Origin: Toxonevra muliebris
Taxonomy: Eukaryota; Arthropoda; Insecta; Diptera; Pallopteridae
DNA length: 64,000 bases
Assembly: GCA_963691655.1 (NCBI GenBank)
Contig: OY829329.1
Span: 81,276,613-81,340,612, forward strand
Reading direction: 5' to 3'
This document shows, piece after piece, positions 37,859 through 49,826 of this stretch; the stretch's first letter is position 1, and each line of letters begins with the position of its first letter. The notes under the pieces were generated by a model that ran no database searches, was not told where the DNA came from, and was given only the letters and a program-made list of their open reading frames with translations. The translations under genes were made by a program, and so were the position numbers.

Positions 37859-38889
37859 TCTGCTGCGTACACACTATAGATGAACTTCGTCCCACTTCCG
37901 CTTATAGATCGTTGGATGAATTGAAAGCACAAAATAATTTTCAGAAAATAACAACAGGGATCAGATATTTTGATCGTAATAGTAAAAACGCATAAACAAG
38001 AATCGCGATGAAGCAAACGATTTTCCTTCCACTTACTTGCGATTTTTTTAAATGCGCGATTAAATCAAATTGCGTATAAAAGATAATCGTAGAAATTGAC
38101 TCGTTTAAAAATTACGTTCAAGGTCCTTATTCTTTGGCTTGTGTTAAAAATGCGCAGGAAGTTTACTATAGCGGGTTTAATGCTCTCAATTTCAATAAAA
38201 TCACTTTGAATTGTTTTCTATTTTTGTCGAATACGTACTATGTTTTTTGAAAATTTTCAATCTTTTATGTGCAAATATATAAAAAAAATTTTATTTTTTT
38301 TAACAAACTATGAGCTTTGTTAATCACAATGTAGAAAACGCGTTTTATTAATATTTAATACTTTAGCGTATACGGTATGCAAAACTTTTTCGATACTATA
38401 GAGACTTGAAAATATTTTTATAGTTATATATGTATGTACCTATATTTCTTTTATATTTTTACCGTTCGTCCGTATTTTTGTGTTAAAAATTTTTGGTATC
38501 GCAGCAACTTATCGGTAGCGGTTCTCGTGTAAAACTGGCATACTCTGAGTGAGCGTGCTATTTTTATCAGATACATGCATAAGAAAATTACGCTCGCTTC
38601 TTCGCGTGTTTCTATTTTTTTTCGATTGCGATCTTGACGAGAAATACATTAAAATACCTATTTTTGTTATTGTTGGTTTTCGGATATTTTCTTTTAAAAG
38701 ATGTTTTCAGTTTAAATTGTTTCTGTGTTTTCTTTTTGAATTTTGTGAATACATATTTGTATGTGCATTTCTGTTTAAAATCATATGATTTTCAAGTTGC
38801 ATAGTTTAAGTTCCTATGCATAAGAATGAACCCATTACTTTCGAATGTAGGAATAGTGATGAACTATGTATTTATATGAACTATATATT

Positions 38890-39095
38890 TGTGTGGTCGC
38901 TGTAGCCCAGTGGCAAGGAGGCTGGACCACTACGTAGAGTACCCGGGTTCAATGCTAGGCCCAATCAAAAACACGAATTTGAAAAACAGCACCACATCTT
39001 GGCTGGCAATGACAAACCTCGGTATTTGGATTCGGCATAGGTCCCTTTTTGTAGAAGAGAATAAGCAGAGCAGTGGAACCAAACTTGTTCATTTA
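38890..39095 (+). mobile_element. tRNA-derived SINE, diverged copy
   Basis: Pol III-type internal boxes are visible: A box TAGCCCAGTGG at 38903-38913 and B box GGTTCAATGC at 38946-38955, 43 bp apart start to start. The complete SINE at 49827 has exactly the same spacing. Downstream, 39001-39020 (GGCTGGCAATGACAAACCTC) resembles the core of that SINE (49989-50008). The head sequence differs, so this is a relative with another tRNA-like head. I see no clear ends or target duplication. Confidence 0.55.
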
Positions 39096-40348
39096 ATAAT
39101 ATAATTCCTACACAACTACCATATTTTAAAGGTAAAATTCTAATCGCATTAATTGTTGGTAAATCTTTCGTTATTCGTTACTTCTTTCACTAAACACCCA
39201 AAAACTTAAACAATCAAAGACGCATTCTTTGTACTCGATTTTCTTCGTTTATAGTTTCGACATTTCACTTGAGGTGATATTCGAAATTTTTAAAACTAGA
39301 AAAAGAGCAAAAAATATATGTTTCCCCTCGCACAAAACACAAACACTCATACGCTGACATACATTTGATGCTGTTTTCTTTTCAGATTTTCCTATTCTGT
39401 TTTCCCTTCTTCGTTTTATAATATAGGTATTTTACATTTAATTTAAGTTTTTATATTTTCTTCTCAAGTCAATCCAAACGTAACTTTCAAACTCCCCTCC
39501 ACCCCTACTCCGATAGCTCGTTCTTCTTTTAATTGAATTTGACTTCTTTGTCTTCATGGCCACATGAAAGAAAACAACTAAAGCAAACGAAATATACGAA
39601 AATACTCGCATATTGAAATAAAACTGTTTTTGTGTGAAGTGCGCTTCCACCAACATTTCAGCACAACCTACTCCTCAGTCAGCCCGTCACTTCGACGGCA
39701 ATGCACTTTTCGCCTTCGTCTTCCACTTTGCATCATGCGCTTTATTTTATGCCACAACGCCACAAAAAAAAAAAAAAAAAGGGACGTTAAAACAGAAAAC
39801 AATGAGTTTTACATCGAAATTTTAATGAGTAAAATATTATGTTTTTTCACACAAATTTATTTTATGCACGCTCGCTCACAAATCTCATTCGAAAACTTGA
39901 ATTATTCTCAACAACAAACAAAACCATATTAAACACGCTGCGCGTATACAAAGGTTAAGGGGGTACTTGCCCCTTCTAGAGTTTTTGATTTACGTAAAAA
40001 AAAATTTAGAGGTCATAACACAAAATATGTGTGCAAAAATGAAACTTGTTTTAAAAACTGGAAATAATTTCAGCTTCATTAAAGCAAACAGTTTATTTTT
40101 CTTCCACTTAATTGTATAAACACAATTAAAGCAGCCGGCCTCTAACCGCTTACTTCTTCTGAGAGAATAAACACAATAAAAGCGTCAACCTCTAGTGTCA
40201 AAAATATGTAAAAAGATAAACAAAAGCAGTTGGAATGCAAATTTCGTTAATAGTAAAATTTTTTATACACCTTATTTATGCCACCTAAAAGTGAATGTGG
40301 CATATACGGACCATTGGTTATGAAAGAGTTAAGAGAAAATGTTACTAA

Positions 40349-40768
40349 TAGTGCGGACACACGAGAGTGCATTTCAAGCAAATTTAACATTTCGTTGAAA
40401 TGCGTCTGAAATGAAGAAAGTAACTAGCAACCCTCAAGCACAAGGTTGTAAAAAACAGGAAAAATTTAAGATCTATTACATTTTTTAGACATTTTGGATT
40501 TTATATTCATAACAGCTGCTCTTGTAACACTTATTAAGTGAAAAAATAAAATAATGGAGCCAGAGAGTAACTCACTCCCATTCCTCCAATTATCCATAAT
40601 TATTATATATGGTGTCCAAATCCAATTGAAAACACACACAAAAATTCTTCTTCTTCTTCAAACTTATAATTTGCCAAAAAACGAATTTGAAATTCATTTT
40701 TTGTAGCGTGTCCACCTAAATTTGAAATGCAGAATTTCAACGAAATGCACTCTCGTGTGTCCGCACTA
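40349..40768. mobile_element. 420-bp MITE with 27-bp perfect terminal inverted repeats
   Basis: 40349-40375 is the exact reverse complement of 40742-40768 (begins TAGTGCGGACACACGAGAG). It is flanked by TAA on both sides (40346-40348 and 40769-40771). A 3-bp TWA duplication fits PIF/Harbinger-type MITEs. The first TA of the repeat could instead belong to a TA duplication, so the superfamily is tentative. There is no coding capacity. Confidence 0.75.
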
Positions 40769-40950
40769 TAAAGCTAAAATAAAAAATTGAATTTTAACGT
40801 TTAAAGACACCGCAGCTGCATGTTAGATTTTAAATCACGCATTTTAATAAACCACAAATTTTAATAAAAAACTCATTAAGAAATGTAAAAAACTGCATAA
40901 ATACTATTAAGAAATTTTAAACTTGCTAATGAAAATGGTGGTCAAAACGG

Positions 40951-41583
40951 CTTTATTTCACTTTCGAGTGGGAAAGTGAAACTAACGCCGACATCGGGTT
41001 TTTTATAAAATGAAAAATAAAGACGAAATATTTAGTCGGCTTAAAATTCAGTTTCCAATTTATAATTCTATTTTAAATATTTATTTAATTTTAGTTTGCA
41101 AAAACGAGTGATTGAAAAAAAAAATATTTTTTCGAATTACAAATATTTTATAATCATGCAAACTTTTAAGACATGCCCCTCTCTACATGTGGCAACTTCA
41201 ATATCAATCATAATGCAACAGAAACTTAAAAATTTGAATAGTTCGGTTTTATTTCGAGTGATTTTTTTTTATAAATAGTGCAATTTTTTTTTAAATCTAT
41301 CCACGCATATATCGATGAACTTCAATACTTACAAACTATATTATTCGAAATAAAGATATCGATGTCTTCCCTGGCCAATATTGATTACTACTAATTTTGG
41401 ACAGTCATTAAGAAGGGTGATTAAGAATGAAACTATCTTGGCTTAACTTTTATTCTTTGTTATCCGTGGTGTACATATCCATAAATTGATTTTTTTCTAT
41501 GTAAAAAAGACATAGTATAAACAAACCTACCATATCTCATGATTCGAAAGCGATTCTATTTCTCTTTCGAAAGTGAAATAAAG
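40951..41583. mobile_element. Inverted-repeat-bounded element, 633 bp
   Basis: CTTTATTTCACTTTCGA at 40951-40967 is perfectly inverted at 41567-41583 (17 bp). The left end is followed at once by a second inverted half (GGGAAAGTGAAA). No convincing target duplication is seen. It is probably a MITE of unknown type. Confidence 0.45.
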
Positions 41584-42479
41584 AAAATTCGGCATAATTT
41601 CGTCAGGCCTTATTGCACCCCGACGAAAATGGTACTACAAGTTTTGTTAAAAATACTACATAAAAAATTGCACGGACTTTGATAAAAATATGCAAACCCA
41701 TACAATTGCATACGCCATATTTATATTTAAACAGACATCGTCATCACGCGCGATATGTGGACTAGATCGCTAAAGGGTTGACAATTTTTTGTTGTTTTTA
41801 GTTTTTCATATTAACCTACAATTTTTGCTTCATAGTTTTACTTAAAAATTTACTGTTACATGCATACCTAATTTTAACCACGTGTTTTTCTGTCACTCAG
41901 CAATTATTTACATTTTAGTTGAAAAGTTCACTGCACTTCTTTTTTCTTTTGTTGCACTACAGGCAGATATTTTGAACTTTTTTTTAATACAGAAAATGCC
42001 TTATTTTTGTTTTTTTCCCATATTTCTGCTTCATTCTCTTTGTCTGTCTGCCGCTGTAGCTCTTCAATAGTTTCTTCGATGTAGATACACTTGCGGCTGG
42101 CATTTTGTTTACATATATTTTTGCAATATGCAATTTTCCTTGGTATTTCTTTAAGATGTGTATATTTCTCATGTCTTGCAGTGATTAATAGAAATGCAAA
42201 ATTTAAAAAATAAAAAATGGGTGAATTTCACAATAGCAATAAAATTAATAAAAAAAAATATTGGCAAGTTTTTGCAACGTCATCATTGTGTTCTTTATAA
42301 TTTTAATGAATCATCATAGCAATCATTATTTAATTTTCATTGTTTGTTTAAATGCAATATCTTATTTTACTTCTTAATCCCATCATAAGCAAATCGAGTA
42401 CGTATATCCGTTGGTCTTCAGAGGATGTCACAAACTAGATATAAAAAGTTTTACACAAGTGGCGTGGCAACTCCCATAA

Positions 42480-43330
42480 ATTTTCGACTTTATCTCCGAA
42501 ACCATTTGCTACAATACTGAGATTTGCTAAAGGAACTTTGGTTGATAATTCCATGCACAATTCCAAGAAAAATGTGGGTGAGATTGAAGATAAAAAATAC
42601 TCCCATACCAAATGGTTCCAAAAAGAAAATTCTGGTTGTATGGGAGGTGCCACGCCCACTTGACATTAAGAACTCACACCCCATTATAACCTCAATATTA
42701 ATAAATAATACTTTCATTCCAAATCTTAGTGCCGTACTACAAATGCTTCCTGAGATATCTTATACTGAATATTGAGGTCATATGGGAGGTACCACACCCC
42801 CCTTTTCGATCCCACTCGATCTATGGAATTATCAAACAACGTCGTTGTACGAAATTGTGTATGGTACTATATTGTGTATGGTCCCAGAGATATCCACAAA
42901 AAAAAAACACTTTTCTAAGCCCATCCTAATTTTTCCCACAGAATGCAATGAACAAATATTACTTTCGTACCAATTCTTATTTTCTAAAGTCAGCCGACGG
43001 GATCGCATCGTTTGTGGCCTTATCTGCCGACGTGGTAACACAAGCTTTTGCGATTATTTTTATTTTTTCCTTCTACTAATTACAAAAACGAAGATAACGA
43101 AAAATGGCGTAACTTCATCAAGAAGTATAGAAATTTTTTTGAATTGTGGGGTACGAAAAGTGGGGTTTACAAAAATAATTCATCCATCCATTTTGTTGTA
43201 AGAGCAAGAGCCAACTGTAGAGAAACACCAACTTGTTGTACAACGAGGTTATGCGAGAAGTCGCAAAGTATATGGGCCGCTTTAGTGCCGTACTACAAAC
43301 AGTACCTTAGCTGAGCTTCTTCCTTCTTCG
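42480..43330. repeat. Degenerate interspersed repeat with GGGAGGTGCCACGCCC motifs
   Basis: Two related blocks, near 42640 (TATGGGAGGTGCCACGCCCA) and 42783 (TATGGGAGGTACCACACCCC), stand in similar surroundings. 42723-42745 (AGTGCCGTACTACAAATGCT) recurs at about 43285-43304 (AGTGCCGTACTACAAACAGT). Related GCCACGCCC or CACGCCCC blocks lie near 45378, 45480 and 45610. No protein is recognisable; this is an unclassified repeat family. Confidence 0.45.
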
Positions 43331-43361
43331 TGGTCAATCCCATTGGCTGTCAAAATTATTG

Positions 43362-43476
43362 TTTGGTTGGTTGGAGTGGCTGTCTAGACTCTAGAGACAC
43401 ACTTAGGCCTTAACCACCTATTGTGATACCACATTTTTGGACTTACAGCTTAACACCGGCTCCGTTCCGAACGGCG
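43362..43476 (-). mobile_element. SINE, 3' half (split by a transposon)
   Basis: This matches, in reverse orientation, the 3' half of the complete SINE at 49827-50140 (about 50020-50130). Shared blocks include AGAGACACACTTAGGCCT and TTGTGATACCACAT. It ends at CCGAACGGCG, where the Transib-like element starts. The matching 5' piece lies across that element at 45875-45955. Confidence 0.85.
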
Positions 43477-45874
43477 CACAGTGGTTTATTTACGGAAAAA
43501 ATCCAATTTTGCGAGTTGTTTTTTCAAAAATATAATGATGTAATTTTTTAATCAAATATCTAAGGATTAAGAATATAAATTTTTTATTACAATAAATTTC
43601 TTGTTTTTTTGTTGTTGTAAAAGCAGTTTAAATATGCGTGACTTTGACGTTAAAAAAATTGACTAAAAATACCCTAAAATGAAATTATCTTCCACAAAAC
43701 ATTTTACATTTTTCGGTCTGGACTTTTAAAAATTTGCTATGATTGTTATTCCTTTATTTATCCGAAGCATATATATTTCTAATTGCGTCACTAATTCATT
43801 GTATAAATACCTGTCGATTTCCTCGTTCTAACTGGTTTTATAATAAAGACTGGAATTTCTTTTTTCCATTGATACATAACGCATAACCTGCCCCTAATGC
43901 TGCTCTACCTGCCACTCCGATAATTACAGTCACTTTTGTAAACTTAATTAGTAAACAAATTTCTTTTCAATAAGACGATGTAAGCAATTTTTTTGATGCG
44001 GATTGTTATTTAAATTATTATTACAATTATTAATCAAAACAAAAGAACGAATATTACCGTTTTAAAGAAGTGAGAATTAGAGAGAGATACTGAAATTGGT
44101 TGTGGTTTTTATTTTTGATGTACGTTAGATTTTCGATGTTTATGTTGCCTTTTAAACGAAGAAACTTTTTATGCATGCACGTACATTAAATTAAATTCTG
44201 GGCTAACCATGGCTAAACAACTGAACATTTTACTGTTTTATTTCTTAATTGTGAACAGAGCTGTAAAAGATTGTGAATGCGGAATTAAGACTTTGAAGTC
44301 GTAAGTCATATTGAAGTCAATGACTTATCCTTCATTTTTGAAGTCATTTTTTTTAAGTCATGAATGATCAGTCTCTTATTTGCAGTCCTAATTTCAACAA
44401 AGTATTAATTGACTTGAAGTTATTCATTTTGAAGTCATTTAAAGAGAATTTAAGTCATTTGAAGTCAATTGAAGTCATTTGAAGTCAATTGACTTCAGTT
44501 TATTTCAATGAAGTCAATTGACTTCACCGAAATAAATTGAATTCGTGGAAATTGCTTGGAAGTCATTTAAGTTATTTTTTCAGAATTTTACACATTTTCA
44601 TATTGACACTTGTTACGAATTATTTTTCTTGTTGCAAATATAAGAAAATCATCGAAATCAAAGCTGTGCCTCAAGCAACTTTTTTCGAAATTTACTGGAA
44701 ATACCAGTATAAATTATAATAATTTCAATTTTTTTTATTTATTTAAAAAAATTGTAATTATATTTGTATCTAATATAAAAACTTCGTTATTCGATGTTCT
44801 ATTTGTGTATGTAGTTACTTATATGTATGTATGTCTAAGATGATATATATTATATGTTTTTTCACATCTGTCTTATTGTCGTTAAAATCATGAAGAGCTT
44901 TTTTGTTAAATTAAATAATTATACTACTTATAAATACTGTATATTTTTTATCATTCAATAACAGACTTCACTCAGTGAAGGTGAAGTCTCAAATGAAGTC
45001 ATGACTGTGACTTCAAACCAATTTGAAGTCATGACTGCGATTTCAAGTATAATGTGAAGTCATGTGAGTGATTGTGAGTTATTAAATTGTGAAGTCTTAA
45101 ATTGATTGCTATAATCAATGAGCAGTCATTGACTTCAAAAAGACTGGTGAATTAATTTTTTAAAATCATAAGTCTCAAATGAAATCAAAGACTGTAATCA
45201 GAAAACGTAATTCATTTCCAGTGACTTCAATGAATGCAGTTCGAAATGACTGCAATCTTTTACAGCTCTGATTGTGAAAGGTTATGTTGAATTTTCTGAG
45301 AAACTGGTATCATGAACTAAGTACATATTTATTAGTATTTGCTTCATTGATACGTAAAGCAATTGCACGAGAAATGCCACGCCCACTGCTCCGATCACTA
45401 TCAGAGCAAACATTTGAATTAACGATTCAAAGTTTCTCGTTAAATTTAATCTTGAAATTTTGATTTATTGAAGGTTTCACGCCCCTTAATCCGATCACAC
45501 CCAGCACATGTTGGTGTTCATTGTGTAAACTACTTCCTCAGATTTTATCTTTATATGATGTTTCGTGTTGAAGTTATAGACTTTATTAAAACCAATATAG
45601 TGGGATATGCCACGCCCTCAAATTGAAAATTTTGTATCACTAGTATATTTTTTACGTCCAGTCAAATAAGAGCAACATATTTTTTAGTTGAAATTTTAGA
45701 ATTTTTTAAAGCATTCAACCGTTCTTTAAAAAATATCAAATCTTTTCATTTTCTAAGTCTTACTAATATCTTAAATTTAAAAAAAAATTAATTTTTTAAA
45801 TTTTTATAATCTTTGTATTCAATAAGATTTGAAAAAAAAAATTTGGAATTATTACCCTCTTTTTGACCACTGTG
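43477..45874. mobile_element. Transib-like non-autonomous transposon inserted in a SINE
   Basis: The left end reads CACAGTGGTTTATTTACGG. The right end, reverse complemented, reads CACAGTGGTCAAAAAGAGG, giving a 9-bp perfect inverted repeat. CGGCG lies on both sides (43472-43476 and 45875-45879). Removing the element plus one CGGCG rebuilds the SINE: CCGAACGGCGGTGTGACAA here, CCGAACAGCGGTGTGGCAA in the intact copy. CACAGTG ends with 5-bp GC-rich duplications are the Transib signature; CACAGTG is also the V(D)J heptamer. On the left, AAAAAATCC follows after a 12-bp spacer. The 2398 bp include a nested 1015-bp hAT-like element. I see no transposase. Confidence 0.8.
44256..45270. mobile_element. 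Non-autonomous hAT-type element nested in the Transib-like element
   Basis: It has perfect 18-bp terminal inverted repeats, CAGAGCTGTAAAAGATTG (44256-44273 and 45253-45270). It is flanked by the 8-bp duplication ATTGTGAA (44248-44255 and 45271-45278). CAGAG ends and 8-bp duplications define hAT. The subterminal regions (44290-44530 and 44960-45240) are packed with GAAGTCA motifs and their complement TGACTTC; the first block alone has at least seven GAAGTCA. Subterminal arrays like this usually act as transposase binding sites. No transposase frame is present. Confidence 0.88.
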
Positions 45875-45955
45875 CGGCGGTGTGACAATTCGTTATCACT
45901 TGGTGGTTTTGCCATTACCTTCCATGATACTTGTACACTTGTACACATTTAATGG
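45875..45955 (-). mobile_element. SINE, 5' portion (split by a transposon)
   Basis: In reverse orientation this matches about 49958-50030 of the complete SINE, including CTTGGTGGTTTTGCCATTAC and a TACTTGTACAC block. It starts at the right-hand CGGCG duplication of the Transib-like element. It is truncated before the tRNA-like head. Confidence 0.8.
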
Positions 45956-47151
45956 TATTCGACGCAACAACAAAGATGTGTTATTTTTGCCAAGGAGAAA
46001 TTGTAGAAATCTTGCTATCACCTTATACACGATTTCACCATGCTAAACAGAAATAAGAAGTCGTTTTGTTTCGTCGACATTTCAATCGTTTTGTGTGCTA
46101 TTCGTTTGAATGAGCGGAACAAAACGAAAAGGAACTGTTCGTTATTATTTGTTTTCGTTCTCTGCTTACAAGTGATGAAATTTAATCGTTCACTTTCGTC
46201 TCCCCTCCCTCGCCAACAAACAGAAAATCGGTGATAGAAATCGCGTCAGAACTCGGAAATTGTGTAAAAGCTCACGTGGGAAACTTGAATTTGCTGAAAC
46301 AGAGTAAACGAAATGTAAAACGATGTGCCAACGCGATTAATTAAATTATTTATAACGGTCCCAAACATAGGCAAGTTTAACCCATTAGTGGACTTTAATA
46401 AATTATTTTGGTCACAGGAAAACAAATTTAAATAAAATAAAATAAAAATAATAAAGATTAGATCTATTTTAAAGAACATATAGTATTCTCTTATGCACGC
46501 GGGCTATTCTTTGGTTCACGCTGTCCTTAACATAATTCTGTGGTCACAAGACATAACCGCCCAAGTCCGTTTTCCAATATTTTCAGGAGATCAGTTCAAA
46601 GCTTCAAGTCCTCACTGCAAATCAGATAAGCCGTCATAAAAAAAAATACAAACATGAAAAATTTATAGCAAACAGATTTAGACAAGCAGAACACGATAAA
46701 CACTAAAAACTCAATTTTGTCCTAACCATATATCAACTCCCTCTTTTTTTCTTCAGAAAACAACAACCACACTCAATCTTTTTTAGGACAAATGTACGAA
46801 TTGTCACCAATGTTTTTTTATATTCCATCCACCTGTGAATTTTTCAAAATTTCATTCCGACGCAAAAAATTTTGTCCTAATGTTTTTCGCTTCCGAAACA
46901 TTTCATGCTATTAGTCATTCTATTTTATAAATTTTATTTGAAACAAAGTGAATAAAGAAATTTCGTTAGTTAATGAAACTTTCAAAATTTACAGCTAATG
47001 TTGGTAGATAGTACCTGTGAAGTAAACAAAAGTAAGAAGTGTTTCATTATTAACACTTTTAAATGAAATCACATAAGCTTCACGCACGAAATGTTACCAC
47101 TAAATAAATATCAAAGTATGCCAAGACTAAGAAATAGTAGTAATATATAGC

Positions 47152-48652
47152 CAGGGCCGGCTCAAGGTATCTTACTGCCTTAGGCGATCCCTTCCCCGTC
47201 ATCAGTCCCCTGTATCCAATATGAAACAATTTCAATCAAATCAAATATCTTCTATAGTTGTTTTCCGATACAGCTACTTGTTGTATATAGCGTAATATAT
47301 GTGCGACACTGTACAAAAAACATTACAAATCGGTTTCTGTGAATCCAATATGACATATAGACCCCTATTACTCACTGCATTCTCTAATGCTAATATATTG
47401 TATTGTAATATAAATTTAAATTCACTTTAATAAAATTAATTTCTTTGCAAAATCGGAATAAAAATAAAGCAAAGAATATTAGAAATGATGCAGCAAAAAC
47501 AGTAACCGTCCATGTTTATCTACCCCGCAAGCTTCTCACCATGTCTCACCTACAAACTCGACATGTAAGCATCAATATCGCAAAAATGGATGGTTTTAAG
47601 GCTTTGACATGTTTTCACAAATCCACATCTGGTTTCTACTCCTAATACCAGTTTTTGGGATTTTATGAATAAATTTACTATTTTGGCCAAAAAAAGACCC
47701 ATTAGAACAAGAGATATGACTTTGCAGTGCTGGGCAAAAAAGGTCAAGTAATTTTCAGCTATCATAGTCGTTGCGCTGGATCCAGAATAGTAAGTGTAAT
47801 CGTAGTAATCTTAGTAATGATAAACATAATACATAATATTCATGGATGTGCTAATTCACACGATATTCTGCTTTAAATATTGCGGTTTATAAATAGAATG
47901 TCTACATAATATAAAAGAATTAATAAACCCATTCATTATTTTTAATTTGGAGAAAATCTGATTAATAATTTAAAATTAATAGACTTTGAATGAACAATGA
48001 TGCCAGAAGGACGTCAGTAACAATAACTCTCTTGTAATTCTCATTTACTTTACAATATTTTTACTCATATAGATTGTTGAAATGAAGTAACCATCACAAA
48101 TATTACGGATGAGGAACCGTAGCTGGTTCCGAAGCGATCGTCTGCTCTGCTAATTCTATGAACTTGTTGACATTCTTCTTTATCGAACCCTCATTGAAAT
48201 AAATTTTATGCTGTAGCACTGTAGCTTTTTATTTTTGTAAATACCTTAAATATACGTTGTTTTGAAATACATTTTTAGCTTTCCCACTGCAACAATATGG
48301 CGATTGGCAGTCAAGACGATCAAAATCAGCGTAACTATCAACGATTGGGTAGGGGTTTTGGTTCTGAATATTTAAAACAAAGATATGCTCCACAAATTCT
48401 TCATTTAGTTTGGGCTGTGAGTAGGTGTGACTTCCTGTCAACATTTCGTTCCAAAACTGGTTGAGGTTTTACCGCGCCACTTACATGATTGGAAATGCCA
48501 ATCTATCTTTATATATTTGATATTTTTAATTTTCACTTTTCACTATCAAACTTTTATTTTTTCTTAAAAAAACAAATCATTTCAAATGCTGCCCCAAATC
48601 ACTGCCGCCCTGGGCAATCGCCTAGTTCGCCTATATGATAGAACCAACCCTG
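47152..48652. mobile_element. hAT-type element with CAGGG ends, 1.5 kb
   Basis: The left end starts CAGGGCCGGCTCAAGG. The right end, reverse complemented, starts CAGGGTTGGTTCTATC. Both then carry a shared CTTAGGCGATC / CTAGGCGATTG block about 35 bp in. CAGGGCCGGC-type ends are common in hAT elements. The flanking 8-mers (TATATAGC and AATGCAGT) do not match, so the duplication is lost or one end is wrong. The longest internal frame (48444-48229, minus) is unrecognised. Confidence 0.5.
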
Positions 48653-49826
48653 AATGCAGTTGGTAGTAGACGTAGTAGTAGTACTATTATTTCTACAACA
48701 ATTTGTAGCCGCAAAAGTTTTTTATGTACCACCCCATGTACGTATATAAACATGCGTATGTATGAGTGTGATGCATGCACTTTTGATTCATCTTCATCAT
48801 AATGAGATCTTGTGGTACATTTTCTTGGTCTCATTTTTGTTATTGTTGCAATCATATGCACATATGTGCATATGAATGTATTTGAATATTAGGGTGGGTC
48901 AAATCTAGCTTCCTTTAAGCTTAACTCTTTACGTGCAACCAACCAAGAGTATTCAAAATTTTAAACAAGTATTTCAAATTTTAAACAATGTTTTAGACCT
49001 AAATAGTAGTATTTTCCAAATTGTAATACGAGAAAAGTTATTGAAGCTGAATTGAATAAAAGTTCAATGAATAAAATTTCTTCTTTCTTTTCCTCACCAT
49101 TTAAAAAAAAAAAGGAAATACTGTTTTTCGTTAGGTAGGTAAAAAGATAGCATTCTGGTTTGTTTTTGTAATTCCAAAAGTACAACTTAGACCTTTTTTA
49201 ACTTAAAAAACAGGAATAAAAAAAATTCTTCTTTATGTAAAAAAAAAACAGACGCAAAATGTCGCTATTGCTGTGAAGATATAACATTTAGAGTCTTTAA
49301 AGTCTTAGAATTTTTTATAGAACAATCTCCGATATAGAAAAACAAAATTTAGCCCACACTAATGTATATACGTTGTATGTTCATATATGCGTATGGATGC
49401 ATGCAAGTTGCTCCTACTTCCTTCATCATGAAGAAAGTAGGAATAACTAACAAAAGTGAGCAAGAATTATACGAGTAGAACGAGAACTCGTTTGCAAGAA
49501 GTTTTGTTTTGAATTTTAAGTTTTCACAACATTTCTTATACGCACATACATTAACACACACACATGAATACCCAACAAACCAAGAAACGTATACTCCCGA
49601 CAAAACGTACATAAAAACGGAAACATCCGCTTTACTGGTACGAAAACATGTATGTTTTTGTATCTTCTTGTGAACCAAGAAACGGATATTACCGGCTGGA
49701 CGTATGGAAAAGCGGACGTACCCTTTTTGCTGGTATGAAACCGCCATGTTTCTATAGGCTCTGGCACATAGAGTTCGTTGTGTACGTGAGAGCGAAGTAT
49801 ACAACTGGCACGAAGTAAGCGAAGGA

